From the NCBI RefSeq assembly GCF_001421165.1, contig NZ_LMKB01000005.1, positions 1,280,409 to 1,344,408 of the forward strand: 64,000 nucleotides of DNA, given 5' to 3'. Every line of letters begins with the position of its first letter. The first letter of the stretch is position 1. Shown piece by piece: positions 34,211 to 42,521 of this stretch. The DNA comes from Frigoribacterium sp. Leaf8. Its GTDB lineage: Bacteria > Actinomycetota > Actinomycetes > Actinomycetales > Microbacteriaceae. The position numbers and the translations under genes were made by a program. The notes under the pieces were generated by a model that saw only the letters and a program-made list of their open reading frames with translations, was not told the DNA's origin and did no database searches.

Positions 34211-34624
34211 CTACCGGGCGCGCGGGAGACGCTCGTCGAGCAGCGTCGCCAGCCGGTCGAGGTCACCACGCACGAGGCGGGCATCGGACTCGACGTCCGC
34301 TTCCGACATCCCGTCCCGGCGGAAGAGGGTGAAGACGGCTTCGCTCCCCTGGTCGTTGGCCACGACGCGGAAGGGGTTGCTCACGACCGTCCCGTCCGGC
34401 AGGGTCACGTCGTGATCGAGGATGCCGAGCTCCACCGGCCCGGTGAACGCGACCTCGACGACCCCCATGGGTGAGTCCGTGAGCCACCGCCCCCCTTCGT
34501 GACGGATGTCGGCACTCAGACCGGCCGCCCACGCGGGCAGGTTCTCCGGGTCGCCGGCGACGCTCGAGACGGCGGCGACGTCGTGGTCGAACGCGCGCGA
34601 GATGTGGACGGCGGGCCAGGTCAT
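34211..34624 (-). CDS. SRPBCC (START-like) protein
   Basis: A 137-residue single-domain SRPBCC protein: TWPAVHISRAFDHDVAAVSSVAGDPENLPAWAAGL at the start, strands around WLTDSPMGVVEVAF, and the long C-terminal helix RGDLDRLATLLDERL. It probably binds a hydrophobic ligand. TAGCTT lies six bases before the ATG, indicating leaderless transcription. Confidence 0.8.
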   Translation of the reverse strand: MTWPAVHISRAFDHDVAAVSSVAGDPENLPAWAAGLSADIRHEGGRWLTDSPMGVVEVAFTGPVELGILDHDVTLPDGTVVSNPFRVVANDQGSEAVFTLFRRDGMSEADVESDARLVRGDLDRLATLLDERLPRAR

Positions 34625-34675
34625 GCCGGGAAGCTAGCAGCGTTCCGCCCGACGAGCGACCCTCACGACGCCGCG

Positions 34676-34948
34676 TCAGCCCCGGCGGCGCGCACCTCGT
34701 CGGTAGCCGAGCCATGCCGCCAGGACGAGCAGGCCGACGACGAGGACGACCGCGCCCACGAGACTCGCGGTCGAGAACACGTGCACGCCGTCAGCGGTGA
34801 AGGTCGTGTCCGACAAGGGGGCGTACGCGAACCACCCGAAGGACACGGGTCGCGCCGACGCGACGACGAACACGACGACGCCCACGACGGACGCCGCCAG
34901 ACCGCCACCCAGGACGAGGCGGGAGACCAGGCCGGCACGTTGTGTCAT
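34676..34948 (-). CDS. Small two-helix membrane protein
   Basis: A 90-residue protein with two hydrophobic helices (GGGLAASVVGVVVFVVAS and ASLVGAVVLVVGLLVLAAWLG) around an extracytoplasmic loop of about 30 residues, and a basic tail. TATGGT lies six bases before the ATG. No family recognised. Confidence 0.65.
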   Translation of the reverse strand: MTQRAGLVSRLVLGGGLAASVVGVVVFVVASARPVSFGWFAYAPLSDTTFTADGVHVFSTASLVGAVVLVVGLLVLAAWLGYRRGARRRG

Positions 34949-35039
34949 GCCCGGACCATAGCGTGCGCGGTAGGCGGTCGCCAGCGCTCCGATCGAGGCG
35001 TAGCCTGCCCCCTGGACCTCGGAGACCCGACCGCCTGGT

Positions 35040-35058
35040 GACCGGCGTCGCGCCGGTC
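35040..35058 (-). terminator. Hairpin after the first DUF7882 gene
   Basis: A perfect 8-bp stem (GACCGGCG/CGCCGGTC) with a 3-nt loop, about 60 bp beyond the DUF7882 stop on the minus strand. No clear U-tract. Confidence 0.5.
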
Positions 35059-35070
35059 CCTGCGCACCCT

Positions 35071-35122
35071 CCAGACGTGGAGCCCCGCGGGCTAGGCCAG
35101 ACGTGGAGCCCCGCGGGCTAGG
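35071..35122. repeat. 26-bp perfect tandem duplication across the DUF7882 stop
   Basis: Two identical 26-bp copies (35071-35096 and 35097-35122), each containing CTAGG; the copy nearer the gene supplies the TAG stop codon (35120-35118). A recent duplication of the gene's end. Confidence 0.9.
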
Positions 35123-35525
35123 CGCGACTCGGCGGTCTCGCCGCCCTCGTCCTCGACGGCTCGGGACGGTCGGTGGCCCAGTCGACGTGCGTGCCGGTCA
35201 CGCCGGGCAGGTGGGTCGCCGGGTCGTGATCGGGCTCTGCCTCGGGGTAGAGGCCCCGGCCCGACGACGCACTGGCGTAGAGCGCCGCGAGCCAGGTGGG
35301 GTTGATCTCGACCGTGCGGCTGCCGGCGAACTTGAACCGGAGGCTGATCTGGGGCGAGAGCCAGACGGTCGACCGGCCGTCGCCGGTCTCGATCGGTTCC
35401 TTCCACGAGAACATGAACGACTCGTTCTGGCGGAACTTGTTCACGATGACGATCTGGAGGTGGGCGAGGAGACGGTCCTCGACCTTGAACTCGAGGACGT
35501 CGCCGTCGTAGACGATGTATCCCAT
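35118..35525 (-). CDS. DUF7882-family protein (copy 1)
   Basis: A 135-residue protein matching the DUF7882 pattern: MGYIVYDGDVLEFKVEDRLLAHLQIVIVNKFRQNESFMFSWKE, then GDGRSTVWLSPQISLRFKF and NPTWLAALYASASSGRGLYP. Databases sometimes label such proteins 'ATP-dependent DNA ligase', but no nucleotidyltransferase motif is present. The core aligns with the copy at 51147; the C-terminal 40 residues are a low-complexity extension ending at the tandem duplication. Function unknown. Confidence 0.78.
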   Translation of the reverse strand: MGYIVYDGDVLEFKVEDRLLAHLQIVIVNKFRQNESFMFSWKEPIETGDGRSTVWLSPQISLRFKFAGSRTVEINPTWLAALYASASSGRGLYPEAEPDHDPATHLPGVTGTHVDWATDRPEPSRTRAARPPSRA

Positions 35526-35710
35526 GGCTACTCCGAGACGGAGAACGCCCGACGGTGCTGACAGCAGGGTCTGGGCTGTGGTGGTGTGCGGATCTCACTG
35601 CGCACTGCGCCGGCCGTCTTCGCGGCGCCACACGTGGTGACGAGACCACATCGGTGATGCGTCCGCTCGGCTCTCCTCGAGACCTGACACTAGACCGCCG
35701 ACGAGGAAAG

Positions 35711-35745
35711 GCGACAGGGTCCCGACCCGAACGGGACCCTGTCGC
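35711..35745. other. Strong hairpin in a 544-bp gene-free stretch
   Basis: A perfect 13-bp stem (35711-35723 with 35733-35745, GCGACAGGGTCCC) with a 9-nt loop. It lies upstream of the DUF7882 gene within 35526-36069, where I find no convincing gene. The stretch near 35850-35880 is less GC-rich than its surroundings. The hairpin may terminate a lost gene or be a leader structure. Confidence 0.55.
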
Positions 35746-36069
35746 CGGCAGCTCGCACCGGACCCGGCCGGTGCCAACGCACGCCTTGAGGACCTGAACC
35801 ACCCTCAAGACAGGCCCAGCCTGCGCCTGCGCCCGCGATGCCCGACAGATCTGGACTTAAGCCGAACGCTTTGATACCAGCGGGCGCGGTGGGCGTTGCG
35901 GCAGCGTCGACGTCCCCGAGCACGACGCCGGGCACGAGGGATCTCCTCGAGAGCCTGGCCGCCCGCGCCTCCTGACCCCGGGTGATCCAGGAGCGGCGTC
36001 ACACGGAGTCCGCTTCGTCTCTACTGTTCATCCCGAGGACGAGACTCGTTCCCGCGAAAGGAACGAGCG

Positions 36070-36879
36070 ATGAGCGAACGACGTCGGCGAGAACTGGGCG
36101 AGTCGGACGAACCCCTCGAGGACGAACTCGACGAATCGTTCGACGCGACGGTGGAAGAAGGCGCCGAACGCCTGCACCGCACGCTCCGCACCACGCTCAT
36201 CACGGGCTTCTTCGGAGGACTCGAGGTCGGCCTGGGGATCATGGCGATGCTCGCCGTGCTGACCGAGACGGGCAGCCACCTGCTCGCGGGCCTGGCGTTC
36301 AGCATCGGGTTCCTCGCCCTGCTCCTGGCGCACTCGGAGCTCTTCACCGAGAACTTCCTCCTGCCGATCGCCGCACTCGCGGCGAAGGAGGGCACGTTCC
36401 TGCAACTCCTCAAGCTCTGGGGCGCCACGTTGGTCGCCAACCTCGCCGGCGGGTGGATCTTCATGTGGCTCGTCGTCCAGGCCTTCCCCGAATGGCACAC
36501 GACCCTCGACGAGTCGGCTCACCACTTCGTGGATGCTCCGTTCTCCCTGCAGACCGTGATCCTGGCCGTCCTGGGTGGCAGCACGATCACGCTGATGACC
36601 CGCATGCAGCACGGAACCACCTCCGACCCTGCGAAGATCGCGGCGGCCGTCGCCGGGGCGTTCCTCCTGGCCGGTCTGCAGCTGTTCCACTCGATCCTCG
36701 ACTCGCTCCTCATCTTCGGGGCCATCCAGGCGGGCAGCGACATCAGCTACGCCCAATGGGCGGGGTGGTTCGGCTACACGCTGCTCTTCAACATCCTCGG
36801 CGGGCTCGTCCTCGTCACCTCCCTGCGGCTGCTCCGCACGAAGGAGCTCTTCTCGAAGGCGCGGGACGAGAACGAGTAG
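36070..36879 (+). CDS. Formate/nitrite transporter (FNT) family channel
   Basis: A 269-residue FNT-type channel. After a charged N-terminal arm of about 30 residues come six helices: LITGFFGGLEVGLGIMAML, SIGFLALLLAHSELFTENFLLP and GATLVANLAGGWIFMWL hold the family's slit and selectivity segments, with the central-histidine region near MTRMQHGT. It probably moves formate, nitrite or a similar small anion. CGAAAGGAACG precedes the ATG. A GGAGGCGCGG word begins on the last base of the stop codon. Confidence 0.88.
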   Translation: MSERRRRELGESDEPLEDELDESFDATVEEGAERLHRTLRTTLITGFFGGLEVGLGIMAMLAVLTETGSHLLAGLAFSIGFLALLLAHSELFTENFLLPIAALAAKEGTFLQLLKLWGATLVANLAGGWIFMWLVVQAFPEWHTTLDESAHHFVDAPFSLQTVILAVLGGSTITLMTRMQHGTTSDPAKIAAAVAGAFLLAGLQLFHSILDSLLIFGAIQAGSDISYAQWAGWFGYTLLFNILGGLVLVTSLRLLRTKELFSKARDENE

Positions 36880-37020
36880 GAGGCGCGGGAGCGGTTGCCC
36901 CCGGCCGAACCTGGTCATCGCGCCAGACCGTGACGGCACACTCGACCGTCGCCGCACCTCCTTGATCCCTCTCGGCACTCGACGTACGGTGAAAGTGCCG
37001 ATGACGTCGAGGGAGCGAGC

Positions 37021-37302
37021 ATGGACGAGGACACGGAACAGCCGAGAGGTCGGCTCCGACTGCAGCGGCCGACGTTTCGAGGGTCCTCCGTCGGCTGGGG
37101 CATCGGAGCCTTTTTCTGGCTCGTCTGCGCGGTCCAGGCCCTGGTCCGGGTGGTGCAGGACGGAGGCACGTCCGTCGTCGGCGCCCTGGTCCTGGTCGGG
37201 CTTACCGCCCTGGCGGTGGTCTGCGTCATCGGCACGGTGGCGACGATCCGGCATCCCCGTCCGGCGCCTCCCGCCACGGACGACGCCCGAGTCGGCCGAT
37301 GA
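37021..37302 (+). CDS. Small two-helix membrane protein
   Basis: A 93-residue protein: charged N-terminus, two hydrophobic helices (GIGAFFWLVCAVQALVRVV and VVGALVLVGLTALAVVCVIG) and a proline-rich tail. GAGGGAG precedes the ATG. The stop lies inside the nested palindrome at 37298. No family recognised. Confidence 0.65.
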   Translation: MDEDTEQPRGRLRLQRPTFRGSSVGWGIGAFFWLVCAVQALVRVVQDGGTSVVGALVLVGLTALAVVCVIGTVATIRHPRPAPPATDDARVGR

Positions 37303-37363
37303 ACCCCGTTTGCGACGATGAACCCCGGTCTTCCGGGGTTCATCGTCGTGAACGGGGTTCATC
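37298..37363. terminator. Nested four-arm palindrome between convergent genes
   Basis: Outer arms GATGAACCCCGTT (37298-37310) and its complement (37351-37363); inner arms pair perfectly over 16 bp (37313-37328 with 37333-37348) around a TCTT loop. All four arms contain ATGAACCCCG or its complement. Confidence 0.8.
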
Positions 37364-37403
37364 GGGCCGCCGGCGAGCGGCGCACCGGGCGCCGCCGCAC
37401 CGG

Positions 37404-38801
37404 TCAGCGCGCGGCGAGCGCCTCGACCGGGGTGACCGACGTGGCACGGCGGGCCGGGACGAGGGCGGCGACCCCGGCCAGCACGGCGGCCGTCACGGCC
37501 AGGCCGAGCAGCAACGGGACGGGCAGCGTCGGCGCGATCAGCAGACCCTGGTTCGCCGAACCGAGCAGCGCCTGGGCTCCGGCCCAGCCGTAGACGACGC
37601 CGAGCACGACCCCGACGACGATCGCCGTCAGCGCCATCTGCGTCGCCTCGAGCAGGATCATGCGGCGCACCTGACCCGCGGTCGAGCCGATCGCGCGCAG
37701 CAGACCCAGCTCGCGCCTCCGTTGCAGGACGCTCAGCGACATGTCGTTGACCATGCCGACGGCGGCGATCACGGCCGAGAAGCCGACGAGGGCGGCGACG
37801 ATCAGCAGCGTCGTGGTGAACACCTGGTCGAGCTCGGCGGCGTACGACGGGTCCTGTTCGATCGAGTAGATGAAGCTGCGCAGCGTCTCGAGCGCGACCG
37901 ACAGGGTCGTGACCAGGGTCACGCCGATCACGATGCCGATCGTGGCGCGCGTGCTGCGCTCGGGCTGACGCACCGCGTTCTCGGCGGCGAGGCGGGCCAC
38001 CTGGCTCGTGCCGAAGGTCCGGCCGACGGCGCTCAGCACGGCGGGCATCAGCGCGTGGGCGCCGACGACGACCCCGGTGAACGACAGCACGCCACCGAAG
38101 AACGCGATCAGCACGCCCATCGCGTCGACCAGCCCGACCACGACCCCGCCGACGAGCAGCAGACCACCGCCGACGACGAGGAGGGCGGCGACGACCGTCC
38201 GCACGATGCGACGGCTCCGGCCCGCGACGGGGGCGTCCTGCGCGGCGTCGGTCGCCTGCAGCGGCGTCACCTGCAGCACGCGACGCGAGCCGACCCAGGC
38301 CGCGGCGACCGTGGTCAGCACGACGGCGACGGCCGGGACGAGACCGCCCACCGAGGAGTACGAGTACGCGAGGTCGGGCAACTGTCCGCGACCGACGAGC
38401 ACCCGCACGGCGACGACGACGAGGGCGAGCCCCACGAGCGTCCCGAGCACGGCCCCGGCGACCCCGACCACGAGACCCTCGCGGGCGACGGCCCGACGCT
38501 GGTCCCGCGCGGACGAGCCGAGCAGGCGCATCAGGGCGATCGTCGGCGTCCGGCCGGCGACCACGGTGGCGAAGGTGTTGGCCGTGACGATCGCCCCGAC
38601 GTAGAGCGCGAGGCCGACGAAGACCGCGGCGACGAAGCCGAGCATCGTCGAGACCGTGCCGCTCGCGGCGACCGCGGCGTCGGAGGCGACGATCTGCTCG
38701 AGCACGTGGGTGACGCCGAGCAGGCCGACGCCGAAGGTCGTGCCGAGAGCGGCCACGAGGATGCTCGGACGGTGCTCGAGCAGCTGGTCGCGGGCGCTCA
38801 C
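37404..38801 (-). CDS. FtsX-type ABC permease
   Basis: A 465-residue permease with two FtsX-like membrane units (roughly residues 40-175 and 320-455), each with a LRAIGS/LRLLGS-type coupling loop (MRLLGSSARDQRRAVAREGL and LGLLRAIGSTAGQVRRMILLEA). The extracytoplasmic region is short compared with MacB. Its start overlaps the ATPase stop by four bases. With the lipoprotein and ATPase genes it forms a MacB/LolCDE-like export or mechanotransmission system. Confidence 0.9.
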   Translation of the reverse strand: MSARDQLLEHRPSILVAALGTTFGVGLLGVTHVLEQIVASDAAVAASGTVSTMLGFVAAVFVGLALYVGAIVTANTFATVVAGRTPTIALMRLLGSSARDQRRAVAREGLVVGVAGAVLGTLVGLALVVVAVRVLVGRGQLPDLAYSYSSVGGLVPAVAVVLTTVAAAWVGSRRVLQVTPLQATDAAQDAPVAGRSRRIVRTVVAALLVVGGGLLLVGGVVVGLVDAMGVLIAFFGGVLSFTGVVVGAHALMPAVLSAVGRTFGTSQVARLAAENAVRQPERSTRATIGIVIGVTLVTTLSVALETLRSFIYSIEQDPSYAAELDQVFTTTLLIVAALVGFSAVIAAVGMVNDMSLSVLQRRRELGLLRAIGSTAGQVRRMILLEATQMALTAIVVGVVLGVVYGWAGAQALLGSANQGLLIAPTLPVPLLLGLAVTAAVLAGVAALVPARRATSVTPVEALAAR

Positions 38802-39604
38802 GCGACACGCTCCAGGTCGAGCATGACGCCCGAGATCTCGGCCGCGCTGCTGCGGTCGATCTCGTGCACGATGCGGCCGTCGGCGAGGAACACCACGCGG
38901 TCGGCGTAGCTGGCCGCGACCGGGTCGTGGGTGACCATCGCGATGCTCTGGCCGTGGTCCGTCGACGCGGTGCGCAGCACGTCGAGCACGTCGCGGCCGG
39001 CCTTCGAGTCGAGGTTGCCGGTGGGCTCGTCGGCGAAGATCAGGTCGGGCCGGGTCGCCAGGGCCCGGGCGATCGCGACGCGCTGCTGCTGCCCGCCCGA
39101 CAGCTGGTGGGGCCGGTGGGTCAGCCGGGCCCCGAGGCCGAGCGTGGCGACGAGCCAGTCGATCCAGGCGCGCTCGTCGGCCGTGGCCCGACGCCCGTCG
39201 AGACGGAACGGCAACTCGATGTTGGCCGACACGTCGAGGGTGGGCACGAGGTTGAACGCCTGGAAGACGAAGCCGATGCGGCGACGACGCAGCAGCGTCA
39301 GCTCGGTGTCGTCGAGGCCGGTGATGTCGGTGTCGCCGAGCAGCACCCGGCCCGAGGTGGCCGAGTCGAGGCCGGCGGTGATGTGCATCAGGGTCGACTT
39401 GCCCGAGCCGCTCGGGCCCATGACGGCCGTGAACCGGCCGGCCGGCAGGTCGAGCGAGACGTCGCGCAGCGCGTCGACGCGGCCGTCGCCCTGGCCGAAG
39501 GACTTCGTGACGTTCCGGACGCGGGCGACGGGGACCGCGCCTCCTCGGGTCGGGTCGTCCGTACGGGGAGACGGGACGGGCTGGGGCTGGGGAGTGGGGG
39601 TCAT
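38798..39604 (-). CDS. ABC ATPase of the MacB/LolD type
   Basis: A 268-residue ATPase: Walker [10 protein letters not shown], signature LSGGQQQR, Walker B LIFADEPTGNLD, H-loop THD. The long QPQP...-rich N-terminal arm (about 30 residues) holds a CCGCGCCTCC word at 39535. Coupled to the FtsX permease by a four-base overlap and 37 bp from the lipoprotein gene. Confidence 0.93.
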   Translation of the reverse strand: MTPTPQPQPVPSPRTDDPTRGGAVPVARVRNVTKSFGQGDGRVDALRDVSLDLPAGRFTAVMGPSGSGKSTLMHITAGLDSATSGRVLLGDTDITGLDDTELTLLRRRRIGFVFQAFNLVPTLDVSANIELPFRLDGRRATADERAWIDWLVATLGLGARLTHRPHQLSGGQQQRVAIARALATRPDLIFADEPTGNLDSKAGRDVLDVLRTASTDHGQSIAMVTHDPVAASYADRVVFLADGRIVHEIDRSSAAEISGVMLDLERVA

Positions 39605-39641
39605 CGTGATCTTCCTGTGCGGGTCGTGGTCGGTGGTGAGG

Positions 39642-40187
39642 TCAGTGGCGCAGCGTCGAGTTGACGTCGTCGCCGGGCACCGCGTCGACGGTGGTCCAGC
39701 TGGCCCAACGCCCGTCGACCTCGGCGACGACGCGGCCGTCGCCACAGCTGACGAGACCCGAGGTCGGCAACGGCTCGGGCAGCGTCGCGGGGTCGAGGGC
39801 CGGGCCGCCGAGGTCGCCGTCGACGGGGGTGCAGGCGGCGAGGTCGGGGCCGGTCTCGGAGGTGAACGAGAGTTCGTAGCCGGGCTCCTGCGTGTCGAGG
39901 CGCACGTCGACGTCGCGGGCGTCGCTCGGCACCCAGGCCGGCAGGAACCAGGCGACGTCGGTCGAGTCGGCCGTGCTCGGGGCGTCGGCGGCGGTGTCGA
40001 AGTGGCGCTGCTGCACCTGCTCCGCGCCAAGTGCGCTCTTCGCCGCGTCGACGGTCCCCGAGCACCCCGTGAGCGTGACGACGGCGAGCGCGGCGACGCC
40101 GAGACCGGCCGCGAGGGCGCCGCGGCGGAGGGTGGTGGGGGACGAGGAGGCGCGGGTCGCGATGGTCGCGGAGGTCGTGTCGTTCAT
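39642..40187 (-). CDS. Lipoprotein of the ABC export operon
   Basis: A 181-residue predicted lipoprotein (LTLTGCS lipobox near residue 41) with a domain of about 130 residues and two cysteines (LAACTP and LVSCGD). ATG 40187 was chosen over 40238 because the signal starts nearby. First gene of the three-gene operon, so a periplasmic partner of the permease is likely. The fold is not recognised. Confidence 0.75.
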   Translation of the reverse strand: MNDTTSATIATRASSSPTTLRRGALAAGLGVAALAVVTLTGCSGTVDAAKSALGAEQVQQRHFDTAADAPSTADSTDVAWFLPAWVPSDARDVDVRLDTQEPGYELSFTSETGPDLAACTPVDGDLGGPALDPATLPEPLPTSGLVSCGDGRVVAEVDGRWASWTTVDAVPGDDVNSTLRH

Positions 40188-40395
40188 GTCTACGATCCTC
40201 GCCGCGGGGCCCGGTACCGGAACATCACGTGCACCCACGGACCCGCGCGGGGGTTATCCCCCGGTGGCCCCCACTCCGTCCACAGCGGGAGTCGGTCGTA
40301 CCGGTCGGTGTCGTAGGGTCGAGAGCAGGTCCGGCACGCAGACGTCCGGACGGACGACGGACGGGGCACTCCCCTCCGGGAACGAGGGGGACATC

Positions 40396-40875
40396 GTGAC
40401 CGACCACCGAGGCCTCGGCCAGGGCGACACCGGCGCGGGGGCGACCTCGGTCGAACCACGGATCGCCCTCACGGCGACGCCGTTCGTCACCGCGATCGCC
40501 CTCTCGCCGATCATCGCGATGGGCCTCGTGGTGGTGACCATGCGGCGCGCCCTCGAACTGGCCGTCCCGGGCCGGACGGGCGTCGACGCCGGTGACCTGG
40601 GCGTCGTGCAGATCGCCTCGTTCGTGCTCTGGATCGGCATCGTGTTGCTCGCCTGGCTCGACCACCGTACGCTGCGCTCCCGCGGACTGGAGCGACCCTT
40701 CTCCTGGGCGTGGGCCCTGCTCGGCCCGCTCGTCTACCTGATCGGCCGCAGCGTCGTCGTGCGCCGCCGGGTCGGTGGCAGCGCCGCTCCGCTCTGGCTC
40801 TACCTCGGGCTGACCGTTCTCGGCTCCATCATCGCCGTGATCGTCGTCGTCTCGTCCGGGGTGCCGACGCCGTGA
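40396..40875 (+). CDS. Polytopic membrane protein, unknown function
   Basis: A 159-residue protein with four hydrophobic helices, including AIALSPIIAMGLVVVTMRRAL and FVLWIGIVLLAWLDHRTLRSRG, then SWAWALLGPLVYLIGRSVVVRRR; the last resembles the region found in several actinobacterial 'phage-holin-like/DUF' proteins. GTG 40396 follows GAGGGGG. It overlaps the next small gene (GTGA). Confidence 0.65.
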   Translation: MTDHRGLGQGDTGAGATSVEPRIALTATPFVTAIALSPIIAMGLVVVTMRRALELAVPGRTGVDAGDLGVVQIASFVLWIGIVLLAWLDHRTLRSRGLERPFSWAWALLGPLVYLIGRSVVVRRRVGGSAAPLWLYLGLTVLGSIIAVIVVVSSGVPTP

Positions 40876-41111
40876 GCGTCGTGGAGGTCAGCACCGTCGT
40901 CGTCGTCGGCCTGATCGTCGCCGTCGGCGTCGTGGCCGCCGTCGGCGTCGTCCGGCGCGGACGACGTGACCGGGCGATCGCCGCCCGCCTCGACGCCACC
41001 GACCCCGGGGCCGGGGTCCGTGCCCAGGCCGAGGCGGAACGCCGACACGAGGCCCCTCGAGGCGAGGCGGGCGGCATGTCCCGTTCGGCCGGCGGCAAGA
41101 ACTCGGCCTGA
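40872..41111 (+). CDS. Small single-helix membrane protein
   Basis: A 79-residue protein: one hydrophobic helix (VVVVGLIVAVGVVAAVGVV) then a highly charged cytoplasmic tail. GTG 40872 overlaps the preceding stop as GTGA, supporting a real, coupled gene. No family recognised. Confidence 0.6.
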   Translation: MSVVEVSTVVVVGLIVAVGVVAAVGVVRRGRRDRAIAARLDATDPGAGVRAQAEAERRHEAPRGEAGGMSRSAGGKNSA

Positions 41112-41319
41112 CCCGCGTCGAGCTGGGAACACGATCGCCGACGGACGCGTACTGTCACACGGGTCGAAGGCGTTTTCTTGCGTCTTCATTGGCCGGTGTT
41201 GCTTGCATCCCTGCCCGTGAAGCTCATGCGACAACATCGGCATCTGGGGCACGGCTACGGACTCTTCCGCGGCCGTGCCCCTCTCTCGTGCCCGGGCGGG
41301 CCGCAGGTGCGGCCGACGC

Positions 41320-41360
41320 AAGGAGGCGCGGTGCGAGCCCCCTTCGCACCGCGCCTCCTT
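41320..41360. terminator. Perfect hairpin with GGAGGCGCGG core
   Basis: A 17-bp perfect stem (41320-41336 with 41344-41360) with a 7-nt loop in the 351-bp gap before the dioxygenase gene. The rest of the gap (41112-41319) includes a less GC-rich stretch near 41165-41240 that may hold a promoter; I see no gene. Confidence 0.75.
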
Positions 41361-41462
41361 CATGGGCGCTTCATCGGAGGCGCAGGGCCGGCGCATCGGG
41401 ACGGGCTCCAGGATGACGGTGATCCCATCCGAGGCGACCAGCCCCGAGCCGAGAGCGTGACC

Positions 41463-42446
41463 ATGAGCGACCCCCGCCCGACCCGCATCCCCGAACCCGA
41501 CCGCACGCCCGAGGGCCCTGCCTACGAGGGCCGACTGCTCGACCGCGTCGACGACGAGGTCGTCGACCAGGGCGTCGCCTTCGACCTGCGGACGCTCGTC
41601 TCGCGCCGCAGCGTGCTGGGCCTGATCGGGCTCGGGGCGGGCAGCGTCGTGCTCGCCGCCTGCACGTCGGCCACGGGGGCGGGCGGGACCGGCGCCTCCT
41701 CGACCGCCACGGCGTCGCCGAGCCCGAGCGCCTCCGCGGGCGCGGCCACCACGCTGCCGGCGGGCGAGATCCCCGACGAGACCGCCGGGCCCTACCCTGG
41801 CGACGGCTCGAACGGAGCCGACGTGCTCGAGCGGTCGGGCATCGTGCGCAGCGACATCCGGTCGAGCCTCGACGGTGGCACCACCGCGGCGGGGGTGCCG
41901 ATCACGCTGAGCATGACGGTGCTCGACATGGCGAACGGCGACGTGCCGTTCGCCGACGTCGCCGTCTACGTCTGGCACTGCGACGCGGCCGGCGGGTACT
42001 CGATGTACTCGGACGGCATCACGGGCGAGACCTACCTGCGCGGCGTGCAGGTCGCCGACGCCTCCGGCACCGTGACCTTCTCGTCGGTCTTCCCGGCCTG
42101 CTACTCGGGGCGATGGCCGCACGTCCACTTCGAGGTCTACCCCGACGTGGGGTCGATCACCGATTCGACGAACGCGATCGCGACGTCCCAGCTCGCCCTG
42201 CCCGAGGACGCGTGCCGCGCCGTCTACGCGCTCTCGGACTACGACGGTTCGACGGCCAACCTCGGGCGGGTCAGCCTCGCCGACGACAACGTCTTCAGCG
42301 ACGACAGCGGGGCACTCCAGCTGCCGTCGGTGACGGGCGACGCGACGTCGGGCTACGCACTGGCGCTGACCGTCCGCGTCGACACGGGGACGACGCCCAC
42401 CGCCGGCACCGCACCCGGTGGCGGTGGCGCCCCCGGCTCGCGCTGA
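41463..42446 (+). CDS. Exported intradiol-dioxygenase-like lipoprotein
   Basis: A 327-residue protein. A 50-residue N-terminal arm precedes RRSVLGLIGLGAGSVVLAACT, a Tat-like signal with lipobox. The catalytic domain keeps the iron ligands expected of intradiol dioxygenases: Tyr in ETAGPYPGD, Tyr in CYSGRWPHVHF and the two His of HVH. A serine/alanine linker and a glycine-rich tail flank it. Secreted members act on plant or lignin-derived aromatics; the substrate here is unknown. Confidence 0.87.
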   Translation: MSDPRPTRIPEPDRTPEGPAYEGRLLDRVDDEVVDQGVAFDLRTLVSRRSVLGLIGLGAGSVVLAACTSATGAGGTGASSTATASPSPSASAGAATTLPAGEIPDETAGPYPGDGSNGADVLERSGIVRSDIRSSLDGGTTAAGVPITLSMTVLDMANGDVPFADVAVYVWHCDAAGGYSMYSDGITGETYLRGVQVADASGTVTFSSVFPACYSGRWPHVHFEVYPDVGSITDSTNAIATSQLALPEDACRAVYALSDYDGSTANLGRVSLADDNVFSDDSGALQLPSVTGDATSGYALALTVRVDTGTTPTAGTAPGGGGAPGSR

Positions 42447-42471
42447 GCCGCTGAGACCTCATGGCGACGGA

Positions 42472-42510
42472 AGGAGGCGCGGTGCGAGACCTCCTCGCAC
42501 CGCGCCTCCT
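42472..42510. terminator. Perfect hairpin with GGAGGCGCGG core
   Basis: A 17-bp perfect stem (42472-42488 with 42494-42510), 5-nt loop, between the convergent dioxygenase and GH16 genes. Confidence 0.8.
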
Positions 42511-42521
42511 CGGGTCGTCGC

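Noticed and set aside
35118..35525. 'ATP-dependent DNA ligase' label for DUF7882 proteins
   Set aside because: No KxDG nucleotidyltransferase motif or other ligase signature occurs, and at 105-135 residues the proteins are too short.
35805..36002. Minus-strand frame in the gap before the FNT gene (possible transposase remnant)
   Set aside because: The composition is slightly unusual, but no transposase motif, inverted repeats or target duplication can be seen.
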